64,000 nt of DNA from Sipunculus nudus (lineage: Eukaryota; Annelida; Sipuncula; Golfingiida; Sipunculidae), in assembly GCA_026874595.1 (NCBI GenBank), contig CM049322.1, forward strand, positions 57,538,386-57,602,385, given 5' to 3'. A model generated the notes under the pieces. It saw only the letters and a program-made list of their open reading frames with translations, ran no database searches and was not told the DNA's origin. Positions 13,782-27,055 of the stretch are shown piece by piece; position 1 is the first letter of the stretch; each line of letters opens with the position of its first letter. The position numbers and the translations under genes are program-made.

Positions 13782-15851
13782 TCATTGTCTATCTATCCAC
13801 AGCTCCAGGTGTGGACATGTTTCTGTCAGTTTCTGTTTGATGGTCCTCACCACGTCACGTGACATTCTGTTGTTTTCTAGGTTGAGTGTTTTTAGTTTGT
13901 TGAGTTGTGTCGTCCTCTCTGTGACCTTCACAAGGTCGTCACCCTCACCCTTCCGGCAGTTAACACTCACGTCCAGGTCTGTTAACGTCTCCGGGGCGGC
14001 GTCTATTACCGATAACACACCACGTGATGTGAGGTGACACGCTGACATGTTAAGTGTCTGTATTTGTGACCGGGTGACACCTGACATTTGTCCTGTGTCT
14101 GTCAGTCCTGTCAGGTCGTTACCTCTCACATTCAGTGTTTGTAGTGACGGCGGCAGGACGCTGAGCGCCGCCATCATCTCCTGTGATGTGAGGTAACAGT
14201 CAGACATCTCTAATGATGTCAGGTGACATCCCGGTAACCATTCTGTCAGCGTCTGTATCCTGTCACCGGTCAGACGGGTACTGTGTAATGATAACACTTG
14301 TAGTGTCTGTGTCTGTACGACTGCTCTGACTACTGCAGACACTTCATTGTCATCAATATAATCAAATGGATTACCTTGTACTGTCAGTTGTTTGAGTGAG
14401 AACTTTGTCAGCGTCCTGTCCAGTGTCTGTGTGATGTATTGTTCGTCAACAGAACACGGTGACCCTGATAATGACCACCTGTACAGCTGTAGACAGGTGA
14501 GTTGTGGAGCGTGTAAGTGCTGGAGCAGACGCCAGTGTCTATCATCACCTGTATACACCCACATCTTCCTCACCTCCCCTCCATCCTGTGTGAGGTACCT
14601 CACGTAGTGGGACGCCGGGTACCTGTCTGTGATGTATAACCTCAACCCGCGGGGTAACGTGAGTGTGGCGTCCCGATGCTCAGCCAGATACTCCAGCTGT
14701 AGCTCTGTGTGCATCTCCGCCACCTGACTCTCTGACCCTTTAATCATCATCTCTAGTTTTTGATGTATTTCCTCTCCACCGAGCCCGGACACGAACCTGC
14801 GGATCATGGCGGACTCCATGAAGGCTTGACGGGAATTAAAAAAACGAAGCAGTAATTCTTGTTGTGTTGATTTGTCTGAGTGAACAAGATAAAACGACAG
14901 GAAAAATTCCTGGACGGTTTTATGGATGAAAATGTAGAATATTTCTCTGGAGAAGGTACACTTTTGTAAAAGGAACCCATTGTTCAGATCCTCAGAGCTG
15001 ATGTGTTTGTCGACATCTTCACGTTTGAATTTTAATTCCAGTTTGTGTGTTTTTACGTTACCTGTTGCCAGGCAACCTAAAGCCATTATTTGTGTGTTGT
15101 ACCTTTTAAGAATCTCCTCTGTTGACTTTGCTCGGTCTGTCACTTCTTTTGTTTTTTTCTCCATTCTGGCAAAAACATAAGCCACAAATTCTTCATAGAA
15201 GCCTGTGATGGTGCTGGGGAGTTGTTGGTTCTCTTCCCCCAATGTCGCCATCATCAATAACATGGCAGGACAGTGGGAGAGGTGAACCAGTTCTTCTGAT
15301 TTCTCTATCTCTTTAATCAGTGCGTCTCTTTTTTCCTCGTTTTGGTTGAAATATTTCAAAAGATACTGTTTCACTCCTATTTCTGAGAAGCCACGCAAGG
15401 CCACCTCAGTGTCAGGCTGGAGTTTTGTTTCAACAGAAAATGTTTCTGGTGAGAATCTGGATGTAATAAACAGAGTGATGTGTGGTAGAATTTGTCTGAG
15501 CAGTAGTTTTGTTATTTCTTCAGACGTGCTGTCACTGTACTCATCGAGCCCGTCCGCAATAATAAGGACGGGCTCCTCTGTGGTGTTAATGTGATGATAC
15601 AGTTCTTCTGCCTCTCTCCGTCTCAGATGATATGCTTCAGCCATTACATCACAGAGAGTCTGCTCTTTTTTCACGTCCCTCAAGAAGAGAGGTAACACAA
15701 ACTGGTAATTATCAAATGTGTCATCAGTCTGTTCCTGCACTTCAGTACCTTTATCATGGATGTTGGCCCATTCAACACAGAGGTGTTGTGTGAAGGTTGA
15801 CTTCCCAACACCTGGTTCTCCCCGCAAATATATAGTGCTGCGTCGTCTAGA
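13782..15851 (-). CDS. NLR exon 4: NACHT ATPase and LRR domain
   Basis: This last coding exon holds 689 residues and the TGA stop. It begins at a good acceptor (TCTTTTCAG before TCTAGACG). The frame stays open 25 codons further upstream, but those codons are intronic, so the ATG at 15926 is not taken as the start. Counting in the 856-residue product, Walker A GEPGVGKST is at 178-186, Walker B LIIADGLDE at about 263-271 and a sensor-like ITSR at about 296-299. The NLR signature HKTVQEFF lies at about 477-484. From about residue 615 onward come irregular leucine-rich repeats (for example LQVLSLHSTRLTG, LTSLEMSDCYLTS, LQTLNVRGNDLTG, LKTLNLENNRMS), roughly five or six units. These features identify a STAND-class nucleotide-binding receptor. 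The catalytic motifs are intact and no frameshift is seen. The ligand is unknown. Codons are more GC-rich than the surrounding AT-rich introns, as expected for constrained coding sequence. Confidence 0.93.
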   Translation of the reverse strand, partial: SRRRSTIYLRGEPGVGKSTFTQHLCVEWANIHDKGTEVQEQTDDTFDNYQFVLPLFLRDVKKEQTLCDVMAEAYHLRRREAEELYHHINTTEEPVLIIADGLDEYSDSTSEEITKLLLRQILPHITLFITSRFSPETFSVETKLQPDTEVALRGFSEIGVKQYLLKYFNQNEEKRDALIKEIEKSEELVHLSHCPAMLLMMATLGEENQQLPSTITGFYEEFVAYVFARMEKKTKEVTDRAKSTEEILKRYNTQIMALGCLATGNVKTHKLELKFKREDVDKHISSEDLNNGFLLQKCTFSREIFYIFIHKTVQEFFLSFYLVHSDKSTQQELLLRFFNSRQAFMESAMIRRFVSGLGGEEIHQKLEMMIKGSESQVAEMHTELQLEYLAEHRDATLTLPRGLRLYITDRYPASHYVRYLTQDGGEVRKMWVYTGDDRHWRLLQHLHAPQLTCLQLYRWSLSGSPCSVDEQYITQTLDRTLTKFSLKQLTVQGNPFDYIDDNEVSAVVRAVVQTQTLQVLSLHSTRLTGDRIQTLTEWLPGCHLTSLEMSDCYLTSQEMMAALSVLPPSLQTLNVRGNDLTGLTDTGQMSGVTRSQIQTLNMSACHLTSRGVLSVIDAAPETLTDLDVSVNCRKGEGDDLVKVTERTTQLNKLKTLNLENNRMSRDVVRTIKQKLTETCPHLELWIDRQ

Positions 15852-16317
15852 CTGAAAAGACAGAAAATATAAAATATTACAAATAGCTTTCTGGACTGAT
15901 TCTTTCTCTAATGATATTATCAACAAATAATATTTAAAATTTATTCACATTTCTAATACATTGAAACATTTGATAATATCAATAAATTTCTCAAAAGATG
16001 CTAACTTTTACAGACAATACTGATTGAATACAACTTAAAATTGGATTCCTGTTTCTTAAGGGGGGCATATGAATACTCGCAAATTTTCTTTTTCTTTTTA
16101 AATAAACATGTGACCTTTATTAAATTTATTTTAACTTTGGCATTTTCATTATAAATGGTGACCATTTTACTTATGAACATTTAAAATATAACATTACAAC
16201 CATGTAACTACAGCGACATGGTGCTTCTACATTCTGGTAGATGATTCAATAAGTGCTGCTCAATATATTTTGTTGTATACAATTGTGTTGTAAAATAACA
16301 TTTGTGTAAATTGTTAC

Positions 16318-16529
16318 CTTTCTGAATATATCCCTGTAGCCCTGAAGATGCTCTTCTTTCCCAAGTTTATGCTGTTTATCTTTCACTATGATCAGGTCAA
16401 CATACATGACTTCTAGTGGTACCCTGCATAGGTCTGAGTGTAGTGTCCACATAGGTATCTTATCATACAGCTGTAGAATTATATCTGCCACCTTTTGTTG
16501 AAGTCCCACCACAGGCAGTCCAGGGTGGC
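16318..16529 (-). CDS. NLR exon 3: linker before the NACHT domain
   Basis: This 212-nt exon is bounded by acceptor TTTTCCAG and donor AAAG|GTAACA. It supplies 2 nt to a split glycine codon and then 70 codons. The peptide runs from HPGLPVVGLQQKVADII to EEHLQGYRDIFRK. It has no named fold, but the spacing of hydrophobic residues, the MYVDLIIVKDK stretch and the YRDIF end match the pre-NACHT linker that usually precedes the P-loop strand in animal NACHT proteins. The next exon resumes in phase 0 with SRRRSTIYLRGEP after a 466-bp intron. Joined, the two reconstruct the usual run into Walker A. Confidence 0.82.
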
Positions 16530-16721
16530 CTGGAAAATGAAACTCATAATCACATAAATGAATACATATTGTGCAAATATAAACTGCTGTTTATATAGTA
16601 CGCATTATTTTATAATATGAATATAAACTACATTATTTCTGCTGCATAGTGACCCTGAAGGTCCTTGATTTTTTGTTCGCCTTCAATTATATCAATACAT
16701 GTATATAATAAACTATCAAAC

Positions 16722-17880
16722 AGGGACCTATGGGTCACGGTGCTTAGCTGACCTTAAAGGTAAACATTTAAAATAACAACAAATGGAAATTAAGTCAAAG
16801 CAAAAGGAAATATAGGCCATTGCTTGTTGTTATGATTAATTTGAGTTGATAAGTAAGGAATTGTGGCAAATAATATTTTGTGATCTGACCAATGTTTTCT
16901 AATATTGAAACTGATGCGTGTGAGTATTTTGTAAACATGAGATCAATACTATTACTGTGATCAAAGGTTTGCTCTTTGATCAGTTGTTCACAGTTTAACA
17001 GTTCACACGTTCAATTAGATCGTATTTTTTTTAATTTACTTATTATTTTTATTATATAAATTTTATTCAGAGATGTAATAGAACTAACGTCGCCAGTCCC
17101 GTCCACAGGTGCAAGGATGTGATAGATGGGTGGAAGGGAGGGGGGGGGGGGGAGGTCCTGAATAGTGTGTTTCAACATCCTTGCATTTTCAGGATATGAA
17201 TTTAAACTGAACAGTGCTTACAGGAAAAAAAATCATAATAAATGAATATATTAAAATGGGCAGACAAACAGGTGGCAAAACAAGGCTGTTTCAACATTCT
17301 GTTAAAGCAGGAAAATATTGAACAAATGATTTGCATTAGATACTTATTTTTTATGTTTTTTTTTAAGTTTATAAATTTTATACATTTCCAAAATAACAAA
17401 CATTTCTAACAATATAATTTATATACAATTCTAAATGTCATCAGCATTCACCATTAATTTTGCTATATAACATCACGTTATGCATATACTGATAGATTTA
17501 ATTATATTTCCGAACAATACATTGTGAAAATTATTTAAGTGAAATTATTTTCCTTAAAAATGCGACATTACCATGACATGGCATCATCTGGAATACATTG
17601 GAGAGGAAAGAGCTTTACAGTTATGGCAATGCAGTTTTAACAATAACTATTATTGTATTACACTTTATTTATTCTGCTGTATGATTGGGCGGGGGGGGGG
17701 GGGGGGTACGATTTATTAGAGAGTAACAATTGAGTAACATCCAGTGACCAGTAGTGAGCTGCCTGGAATTTTAGCAATGCAAATTCATACAAATGAATAC
17801 CATAGAGACTGAACAACTTTAATAACTAATGCCAACTTTTGAGCCTTTCGATTTAAAAAAAAAATAAATAAATAAAAACT
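16722..17880 (+). repeat. Family B dispersed repeat, partial copy in intron 2
   Basis: Starts AGGGACCTATGGGTCACGG and is collinear with the first part of 32106..34011. Landmarks are GGCCATTGCTTGTTG, ATATTTTGTGATCTGACCA and the G tract near a CCAGTGACC block. Two G tracts lie here: 17140..17152 and 17691..17706. Confidence 0.75.
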
Positions 17881-17929
17881 AATGGACCCATGGTCACTGT
17901 GGTCAACTGAAGTTGACCTTAAAGTTAAC

Positions 17930-19921
17930 TAGGGACCCATGGGTCTCGACGCTCAGCTGTATTTGTCTATAAGGATATATGTTTACGAGGTCTTCCAAAA
18001 TATTGGTCCTGTGATCAGTTTGAAGCCAACCTGTATACCAATACTGAAGTTATCATCCACAAACTAATTTGTGAATGGATGGGCCCTGTGACCTTAACCT
18101 TTGACCTTATGGCCCCAAAATCAAAAGGAAAACCTCCCCTATTGGCAGGTGCACCACATGTTGATGATGGGAAGGATTGAGATGAAAAGTCTGGCTTAAA
18201 ATGCATCGATAATCTTTCAAAAGTAGTGGGTCCTGTGACCTTGACCTTTGATCTCATGACCCCAGAATCAACAGTTCTTACTTTAAGTGGTGGGCCATAT
18301 ATAAGTCAAGTTTGAAACAAATATTTCAAACCAAACTGGTGTTATCATCTCGAAACTAATATGTGGATTGATGGCCCCCATGACCTTAACCTTGTGACCC
18401 CAAAATACAAAAGGTACTTTCACTATTGGCAAGCAAGCAACATCTGGAAGATAGAATGTTTGGGACAGAAAGTTTGGCTAAAAATACATCAACAATCTTT
18501 TAAAAGGAGTGGGTCCTGTGACCTTGACCTTTGGCCTCATGACCCCGAAATCAAAAGGGTTCTGACATTATTTGGGGTCACATATAAGTCAAAATTGAAA
18601 CCAATATGTCAATCCAAACTGAAGTTGTCATGATCCAGAAACAAATATGTGGATTGATGGGCCCCTGTGACGATGACCTTTGACCTTGTGACCCCCAAAC
18701 CAATCAGGTTCTTCTTATATTGGCAACTCAGCTATATGTGCAAGATGGAAGGTTTTGGATGAAATGTTTGGCTTAAAATGCATCCACAATCTTTCTAAAT
18801 AAGTGGGTACTGTGACCTTGACCTTTGACCTCCTGACCTCAGATTTGAACAGAATCTTCCCCTATTTGGAACCAATATGTCAAACTAAACTGGAGTTATC
18901 ATCTGTAAACTAATTTGTGAACAGATGGCCCCTGTGACCTTAAACCTTTGACCAGGTGACCTCAAATTCATTTATGCTCTCCTCATTGCAAGTCCCCTAA
19001 ATGCGCAAAATTGAAAGTTTTGGATGAAAAGCTTGACTTAAAATGCAGCCATAATCTTTTTAAATAAGTGAGTTCTGTGGGCCTGACCTTTGTTTGAAAT
19101 CCATGTGTCAATACAACCTGGGGTTATCATCTGGAAACAAATTTGTGGGGATGGACGGATGGTCAGACAGACAGGGTATAGCTATATGGCATCCGCTTGT
19201 GATCAATAAAAACACCAGGTTTTACGGACACTAGATGTAATTACAGCTAAGAAACTGACATGATTGATGTCATTTTATAGTAAAAAAAATAGATATAATA
19301 TTCGTTAAAATAACAAAAAATACGGGTGGCGCCACCACTATTGGGGAACTGACAAAACTAGTCATGGTCAATATTCAAGGAACGATTCATGACAATCCAT
19401 GCATTAATTATCAAAACATAGGGGGTTTTCTATTATATTTTTTTTATTTTTATTAAAAATTTTTTATTTTTCTTGGGGGTACTTTCAAGCCCCAAGCTCA
19501 GAGGATATAGTTCACAGTGACCTTATTTCAGGTTTCAAAGGAGATTTTGTATTGACCTCCGTGGATGTTCACTTAATAGTTCGAACTTTAACAATTATTG
19601 TAATACACTTGGTGTGTGAGGGGGGAGGGACCAGTGACAGCAGCCCTGGTGCTGGAGCAGTGTTGCATCACTAAAAAGTTACCCAGGCAGGGCTGTAGTG
19701 ACCAGAAGTGGGCTGCCTGGAGATGCAAATGATTACAATAAGTGTTTTCGGTTTGATAGGAGATCTTAATTAGGGACATCTAATAGTATGCCAAATTTTG
19801 GATTCAAAGGGCTTAAAGGTGTTAAAACATGCCAGTCTAGCAGAAGGACAGACGAACGGACCAACGACAGACATTGGACCATGACTATAGCTCAGATAAC
19901 TTACATTCAGCTGAGCTAAAA
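17930..19921 (+). repeat. Family A dispersed repeat, near full-length copy
   Basis: Starts at AGGGACCCATGGGTCTCGAC and GCTCAGCTG. It then has about seven ~145-bp units with GTGACCTTGACCTTTGA-type motifs (for example 18087, 18234, 18517, 18811). A GGACGGATGGTCAGACAGAC run, a GGTGGCGCCACC palindrome (about 19325) and the terminal hairpin 19889..19917 with CTAAAA follow. It is collinear with 36558..37835 and 59130..61057. A variant CCAGTGACAGCAGCC segment at 19600..19740 resembles family B. Confidence 0.85.
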
Positions 19922-19924
19922 ACG

Positions 19925-21345
19925 CAAAATGTTTATATAATTTCTGGCAAACAATTAAACAATATCAGATAGTGTGATACGATCGAAAAAAGACTCACTA
20001 GCTTCAACAGTTACTGTGTAAAGAGGGTAAATATCTTTCGTAGCTGTTGACAGGGTACAGGCTCCATAACGTCCAAAAATTACTCATCATTGACCTAATT
20101 GCTGCCTTTATACAGAAAAGATATGGAGAAAAAAGACATCAGTAACTTTTATATAAGGCACTTAGTCTCTTACTGGAGAACAGAGGTTTCTTCCTTAAAT
20201 TCTTGAAGGAACAAGGTCGCACTGACCCAGTTTTTGTTTGGTTGGACAAACAAGGGACAGCTTACTGTATGTCCATTTGTTTTTTTTTTTGTTTTAGGTC
20301 TAACAATTTTAAACCAGGCCCTACTAACAGACAAACAGATGACGGACTGCGGACCATCGCTGAATTCATAAGACATATCGTCAGCTGAGCAAAAAAAAAA
20401 AGAAACTAGGGACCCATTGGTCTTGACGCTCTGCTGAATTAGTCTAAAAGGATAGGTTTATGAGCTTTTTCAAAATATTGGTCCTGAAGCAAACCTGTCT
20501 ACCCAAACTTGAGTTAACATCCATAAACTAATTTGTGAATGCATCCGCCCTTTAACATTGACCTGTGACTTAGTGAAGACAAAATCAAAAGGAACCTTCC
20601 TCTATTGGCAGGTGCCCCAACAGAAAGTTTATAATGAAAGTTTGGCTTCAAAATACATCCACAATCCTTTTAAAGATGTCGGACTTTGACCTTTGACCTC
20701 ATGACCCCAAAATCAAAAGGGTTATTACATTATTGGTGGGTCTTATATAAATCAGGTTTGAAACCAATAACTCAAACCAAAATAGAATTATTATCTGGAA
20801 TCAAATATGCAGACAGATGGCCCCTTTGACCTTGGCCTTTGAACTTGTGACTTCAAAATCAATCAGAATCTTTCCCTATTGGTAGGTCAGCTATATGTGT
20901 TAGTTGAAAGGTCTGGGGTAAACAATTAAGCCTTAAATGGGTCCATATCTTCTAAATATGTGTGTCTGGTGCCTTTGACCTTTGACCTCATGACCCCAAA
21001 ATTAATAGTTTTCTTGCGTTACAGGTGAGTCATATATATATATAGGTCACATTTGGAAACCATATGTCAATCCAAACCTGAATTATCGTTAGGAAAACAG
21101 ATTTGATGGACACACAGAAAGTAACAAAATCAGAAAAGAATACAGGTGGCACCACCAGTCTTAAGGAACTGAAGAAACCAGTCATAATAAATAATCACAT
21201 TAGGTTTCAGGACACTGGATGAAACCAGAGGTGAGAAACCCACAATTTTTGTCATTTGACGGTTCCCAAAAACAAAACTAGTGGCCCATGGGCCATGACA
21301 CTCAGCTGAATTCAAGGAATGTCAAACAATGAGAAAGATGATTAC
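19925..21345 (+). repeat. Family A/B fragments in tandem
   Basis: 19925..20395 is the 3' end of a family B-like copy ending CGTCAGCTGAGCAAAA. 20400..21345 starts again at AGGGACCCATTGGTCTTGAC and carries degraded TGACCTTTGACCT units and a GGTGGCACCACC variant of the palindrome. It ends near another AGTGGCCCATGGGCCATGAC start. Confidence 0.65.
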
Positions 21346-22424
21346 CAGAGTGCAAAAAAATCATGAGTTTTGTGAAGAGTCCTTATAAATGTCTTCAGGG
21401 TTTACCAGAAAACTCTCCAAGACGGATTGATTGACATGCCAAATTTCAGACCATACCTTGAACCACTCCTGAGATATGAGCAATTTTCACTCAAAGCACA
21501 TGTACTGGTTGATGCCACAGGAAAACTAGATATTTCTAGGCACCGCAGTTGCCATAGTACCCCCGACAATTAAATCGCCCCCCCCCCCCCCCAGCCTCGA
21601 AGAATAGGATCTCATCTTGAATTCAGATGCAGAGACTGACACTTGGCAAGCCACCATCTTAAACATCATTTTAGCAAGAAAACAGCATAAGGTTGTTCAG
21701 AAAACAATGCTATCAAAGATCTTATGTCAATTTGATTTTTGGGCCAATCCATGCATCCCTCAGTGAGATATTAAAGTTAACATCATTTCAGTGTTATCGC
21801 CTCTGTGACCTTGAACAAGGGACCCATGGGTCACGGCGCTCAGCTGTTATATATGATAAAAAATATGATTTGGGAAAGAGGCATATGCTGGTTTTGTGTG
21901 GTAATAAATATGAGCTTTATTACGAGTTGTTGGTGTTTAGCTTATGTATGATTTTGATAGTATTTTTGAGACAGGGAAGAGGATTGATTTCATTTATTTC
22001 ATTAATAAATGGAGTGCTATTGTCACACAGATTTTGACCTGGCCATATAACTTATAAGCAGCACATAAAATAAAAGAGTTTAACTATTTATTAAAATTTA
22101 ATAACAAATGTTGTGCCAATATAATATTTATTAAATAAAGCAAGAGAATCATATGATTTTTTTAATAAAATATAACTGAACTAATTATTAAATTGATATT
22201 ATAGAATATATGCATTCATGAATACATTTTTTAAGTATCTGCACTGGTATTCAAATACTTTCATTTTTACCTGAATTCCCATTCTTATGCAAGAAATTTT
22301 ATAATGGAGTACATATTCATATTCATATTCATATACATTTGCAAAGTATTTGCACCATGTCTGGTATTTATTCAGTTTTAGCTAAACAATGATGTTGAGA
22401 ATCCAGAATATAAACAGAGAACCT
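21346..22424. other. Repeat remnants and AT-rich sequence
   Basis: 21527..21592 looks like the start of family C (GGCACCGCAGTTGCCATAGT, followed by a C tract at 21578..21592). A short AGGGACCCATGGGTCACGG fragment lies at 21819..21845. The rest is AT-rich sequence without recognised content; the 114-codon frame at 21693..22037 runs through repeat sequence and is not called. Confidence 0.45.
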
Positions 22425-24301
22425 ATGGGTCATGACAAAAGTTTGAAATTTTTGCAAATGCAAAATATGAAAAATATTCTATTGTAATGTTTTATATTCA
22501 TATAAGCATATGAGAAGCTAAGAGGAAAGGGCCCTCCTACTTGGTTATAGTAAAGTTCTCAATATAAGATTGCAAACTAATACTCTGACAAGACTGTCAT
22601 GAAGAAAAACAGTAAAAGTTTTGAGATGCTGTGATGCATATGAAAAATTTACAGATGGACAGGCAAGTGGACAGAATGGACTAATACCTTCATTCACTTT
22701 CAAAAGAATAATGCATTTAAGTTTATATATAAGCCTATTTTTTTAGCATATCCACTTTTTTCATTAATAGTTTTTATCTGATTCATTTTTTTTTATTTAC
22801 AAGTGTTATAAATTTGTAATATAAAAGTGAAAATATAAGTTAAAATATTAGAATTCTAAGTTGCAATCATTATTATATATATCCAGATTGTAGCCCACAT
22901 TGGGTCATATTATGCATACACATATATTTTATTATTTTTAAATCAAATGTTTAAACTGAATGTAAAAGAAAATAATGCCACAACATGGCATCTACAAAAT
23001 TATTCCTTGAATTCCTATTAAAAAGTTTTGCACATTGGAGTTTTCAGGACAAGCTTAATTTTGTTCACCGAAATAAAATAAAAGATTCAGTAAATTTGAT
23101 AAAATAAAAACATCTTTTCAAATAAAGTATACACACTGTTGGTTGAATGAGGGACAAACAATATCATTATGCTAATTACAATCTTAGCTATAATTAATAA
23201 CTGGAATTAATAGCCAATTTCACACCTGGTGAAGTTTTACTCTTCTGAAGTAAAGCATTACTTATCTGATGAACATCCATACTTTCATAGCAATACATCA
23301 CTTTGTGGACACAATTAAATGTGCACTTTAATCATTGTAACCCTGGTGGTACAATCCAAAATCTAAAATGTAGCATGTCCAAGAATAAAATAAAATACAG
23401 AAAATTATAACATTCATCTAGTTTATGCACCAGCTGGGGGGGGGGGGGGGGGTTGAGTGCAGGGCAGAGGAGAAGCCTGCTAGTAGTGGCCAAGCTGGGT
23501 TAAGGCAAGCTGCCTGGGGTGGGTTACATAATGCAAGTGAAGGCTGTACTACTAGGTGGGCCAGATATAAACAACACTTGACATGGTGTATGAAAACTTG
23601 AATAAAAGCTACTGTGTTCAAACAATTTCTTTGAAATTTCAGATTTGAACAGATTAAATCCTTATGTATATATGCTGTGAAAATTAAATCAACAGTGCTC
23701 ACAGGGAAAAAACGTGCCACTGCCAAAGTTGGACAAAATTTAAGGTATTAATTTTTTATTTATGCTAATAACTTGAAAAATTTGCAAAATTCAGATCTAA
23801 TTTTGGGCAAACAATTGAATCTTGATTAAATAAAGTTATATTCCTGAAAAAAAGTCTTCAGCTTCAGCAATTCTCATGTTAAGTGAGCAAATATATTTCC
23901 TGATTTTTAAAAAAAATTGCATTATATTTGGGCCTATAACTTCAAAATAATACCCAATACTGACTTAATTTTTGGTATGTGCACAGAAAATATATGGAAG
24001 AATATGAATACTAAATATGATCAAAAACAGATCAGTGGTTTTGATATTAGGCAGACTTGAAGTATAACAATTTCTTTTTTATGGAAAACGGAGGTTTTTC
24101 CTAAATATCTCGAAGGAACGAAGTTCTAATGACCCAATTTTTGGTATGGTAGGAGATTTTGGGGACATCTAATGGTAGGCAGAATTTTGGATTCGTAGGT
24201 CCAATGGTTTTAAAACGTTCCCTGTTAACGGCCGGACGGCCGGACGACGGACAAAGGACCACAACTATAGCTCAGATGACTTACAGTCAGCTGAGCTAAA
24301 A
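22425..24301 (+). repeat. Family B dispersed repeat, long copy
   Basis: Starts at GAGAACCTATGGGTCATGAC and ends with a GGCCGGACGGCCGGACGAC run, the terminal hairpin at 24269..24297 and CTAAAA. It is collinear with 32106..34011 in its 3' half (for example GGAGATTTTGGGGACATCTA). A G tract lies at 23436..23452 in the same relative place as in the other copies. Confidence 0.75.
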
Positions 24302-26171
24302 ATGAATCAAGGTCGTCCATATTCGAACTTGGCCTAGCCCTTGATAAAATGCATCTGAACTGTAGGTTTGGTGACTGTACCACAAATTCTTTTTGAGTTA
24401 TTGCCCTAATATCATTTTAGCATAATCGCTGCTGTGACCTTGAAAAAATGCATCAAGGTCATCCATGTTCAAACTTGATCTAGCCGTTGTTAAGATGCAT
24501 GAAACCCGTCGATTTGGTGACTGTTCCTCAAATTCTAACAAAGTTATTGAGTTAACATCATTTTAACAAGAAAATGACACAAGGTGGGGCCACCTGTCTT
24601 CTGCAAAAGACAAAACTGTCCAAGATCTTCGGTCAATTTGATTTTTTGATTATTCCATGTATCCCTTACTGAGATATTAAAGTTTTGTATGAATTTCACC
24701 AAATATGGGAATATTCAAGGTCAAGGCCACTCTCATAGGAAAGGTCACGACCCAATTTAAGTAAACATCATCGCATAACCCATATCTATGTATATGCATA
24801 ATATAAAAGAAATCTGTCCATTAGTTTATGACTTATAATGCTCACAGTACTGTCAAGTGGCAATTTAGGTGGTATTAAAAGGCATGAAAACAAGTAAAGA
24901 ATAATAGATGGCGCCACCAGTTTTTGGAACATGACAAACCCTATCCATGATCTTCGATTCAACTTGATTGTGGGATCAATCCATGCCAGATTTCTTGAGA
25001 TATTTAAGAATTTGTGTGATTTTCCCAAAAATTGGACCTATCCAAGGTCAAGGACACTCTCCTAGTAAAGATCATGACCTAATTTTTAAATAGTCATCGT
25101 CTTGTCATACATACCAAGTTTGGTAAAGATCCGTGAAATATTTTTTGAGTTATCGCGCCAACAAGATTTATACGCCGGCGCGGCGGGACTGGTATGAAAA
25201 AAATAGTTTCCCCCCGCTTTGCCTGGGGATACAATGATTGCAGGTGGCTCCACCAGTCTTGATTACAAGATGGAGGAGTCAAAGATCTATGGATTTAGAC
25301 AATTTCAGGCAAATACAAAGGCATTAATTTATTCTACAAAAACAGGAAGGTAGGTGGCGGCTCCTGTCAGTCTTACAAGAAAGCTTTTCAAGAAGGATAT
25401 GCCAAATATCAGACCAACACCTTTCAGCACAATAGTAAACTGCTTAGATAAGGGCCGTTATCTAAAAGACACCCAGATTCATAGTGCACAGAAAAGATTG
25501 CTGAGGGTGCCATCGATCTGTCTTTGCACAACAACATAGGTGAAGGAACAACTATGCTAGGTTTCGGAAAGATCATTCCCAGGTCTCAGAGGAGTTCTTT
25601 GGAAACTAATGCAGAGTTTTTGTATCACATTTTTAATTATTCTGGGGGGTGGGGAACTTACAAGCACTTTAGCTCCGTGGATATGGGTAACAGAGACTAT
25701 TTCAGATTTCATTGAGACTTTTTATGGACCTACTTTGATGTCAAGTTAGATTATTTAAGGTCAGCGGTTTTGATTTGTGCCCTGTTTACAGATGAAAGCT
25801 TCTTTGAAGGTATCAAAAATAGAGAAAAAATTGTAAAAATGAGAAAAATATATGTGGCTCCACCAGTTTGCGGGAACTGATGGAACACTCCGTGATCAAT
25901 ATTCATGTAAAGAATCATGGTTATCAAGGCAGTAATTATTCAGATACTGAAGCTTTTGTATCAATTTTTTTTCAATTATTTTGGGTGACACTTTCGAGAC
26001 CCATACCTCTTAGGATGTGAGTAACAGAGACGTAATTTCATGTTTCCACAGAGACTTTTCATGGACCTCCCTTGATGTCAAGTAAGAAGATTCCAGTTAG
26101 AGCGGGTATGATTTGTGCCCTGTTAACAGATGACAGCTTCTTTGAAGGTATCAAAATAGAGAAAACTAGAT
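24302..26171 (+). repeat. Family C 3' part and family A fragments
   Basis: 24302..25235 resembles 39070..39632 and ends in a hairpin at 25206..25232 (GTTTCCCC pairing with GGGGATAC, TTT loop). From 25240 onward come pieces of family A 3' halves, each with a GGTGG..CCACC palindrome variant and CCTGTTAACAGATGAC. Confidence 0.65.
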
Positions 26172-26738
26172 GTGTCGGAACGACACGAATCCCCCTGCCT
26201 GGGGCAAATTAGAAACATTTGTTTAATTTTGAAAAAATGTTTAAGTTCAGGAGGTGTCATATGGTCAAAAGTAGGTCAACAAGGGCACAATGCAAACTCG
26301 ATCTGTTACGGGTCATTATCAAGCAACACACCAAAAATCAGGCCGGCATCTGCAGACACTGAAAAAAAGTCCATACATGCGCATTTTCAATAAAAATTTC
26401 TGTCTTTCAGGAAGTGTTCTATGTTTAGGAGCCATAAAACAATCAAAAGTAGGTCAACCTGGATGAAATGCGAACTCAATCTGTAACTGTCATTATCTGC
26501 CCACATATAAGAAATCAGGGTGGTATCTGCAGGCATTGAGGGAAAAAAAGTCGGTACATATGCATTTGTTATGAAAATTTTTATTTTTCCTGAAACTTTC
26601 TATGTTCAGGAGCAGTCAATTGGTCAAAAGGTAGGTCAACTGAGACAAAACAAGAACTTGATCTATAACTGATCATTATCTGCCTACACACCAAAAATCA
26701 GGCCCGTATCTGCAGGCACTGCGAAAAAAAGTCCGTAC
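26172..26738 (+). repeat. Family D element with ~175-bp tandem core, left part
   Basis: Three degenerate units with CACACCAAAAATCAGGCC, TATCTGCAGGCA and AAAAAAGTCCGTAC. The array is cut by the element at 26739..30946 and resumes at 30951. Confidence 0.8.
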
Positions 26739-26754
26739 CCTTACGAAAATGGAA

Positions 26755-27055
26755 AGTACTCACATATATGTGCCTTATATGCCCCTTATAAGGGCCTTAT
26801 ATGTCCCTTATATTTCCCATATAAGTGCTGTGTATGTGAGTTATATGTATATTGCAGCTATATGTTTAGTCAGGCATTGTTATATGTGAGTTATAAGGGA
26901 GTTGTATGTTTGTTATATGTCAGTTATAAGGGAGTTGCACATGAGGCCATTCTGTACATTTCATTTATATGTGACTTGTATGGGAGATATAAGGGAGGTG
27001 AACGTGAAGGGGTTCTGTATATGTCAGTTATATGTCAGTTATAAGTTTATATACT
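26755..27055. repeat. Left subterminal array of the 4.2-kb element
   Basis: Many variants of TTATATGTGAGTTATAAGGG in loose tandem order, several of them palindromic. Confidence 0.8.

Noticed and set aside
13723-14037. 104-codon plus-strand frame
   Set aside because: It lies antisense within the LRR coding region and mirrors its codon structure.
14392-15594. Several plus-strand frames of 66-82 codons
   Set aside because: All are antisense shadows of the NACHT-LRR exon, with no domain.
15852-15926. Extension of the NACHT frame upstream to an ATG at 15926
   Set aside because: A good acceptor lies at 15852..15853 and the next exon upstream joins in phase. The extra 25 codons are intronic.
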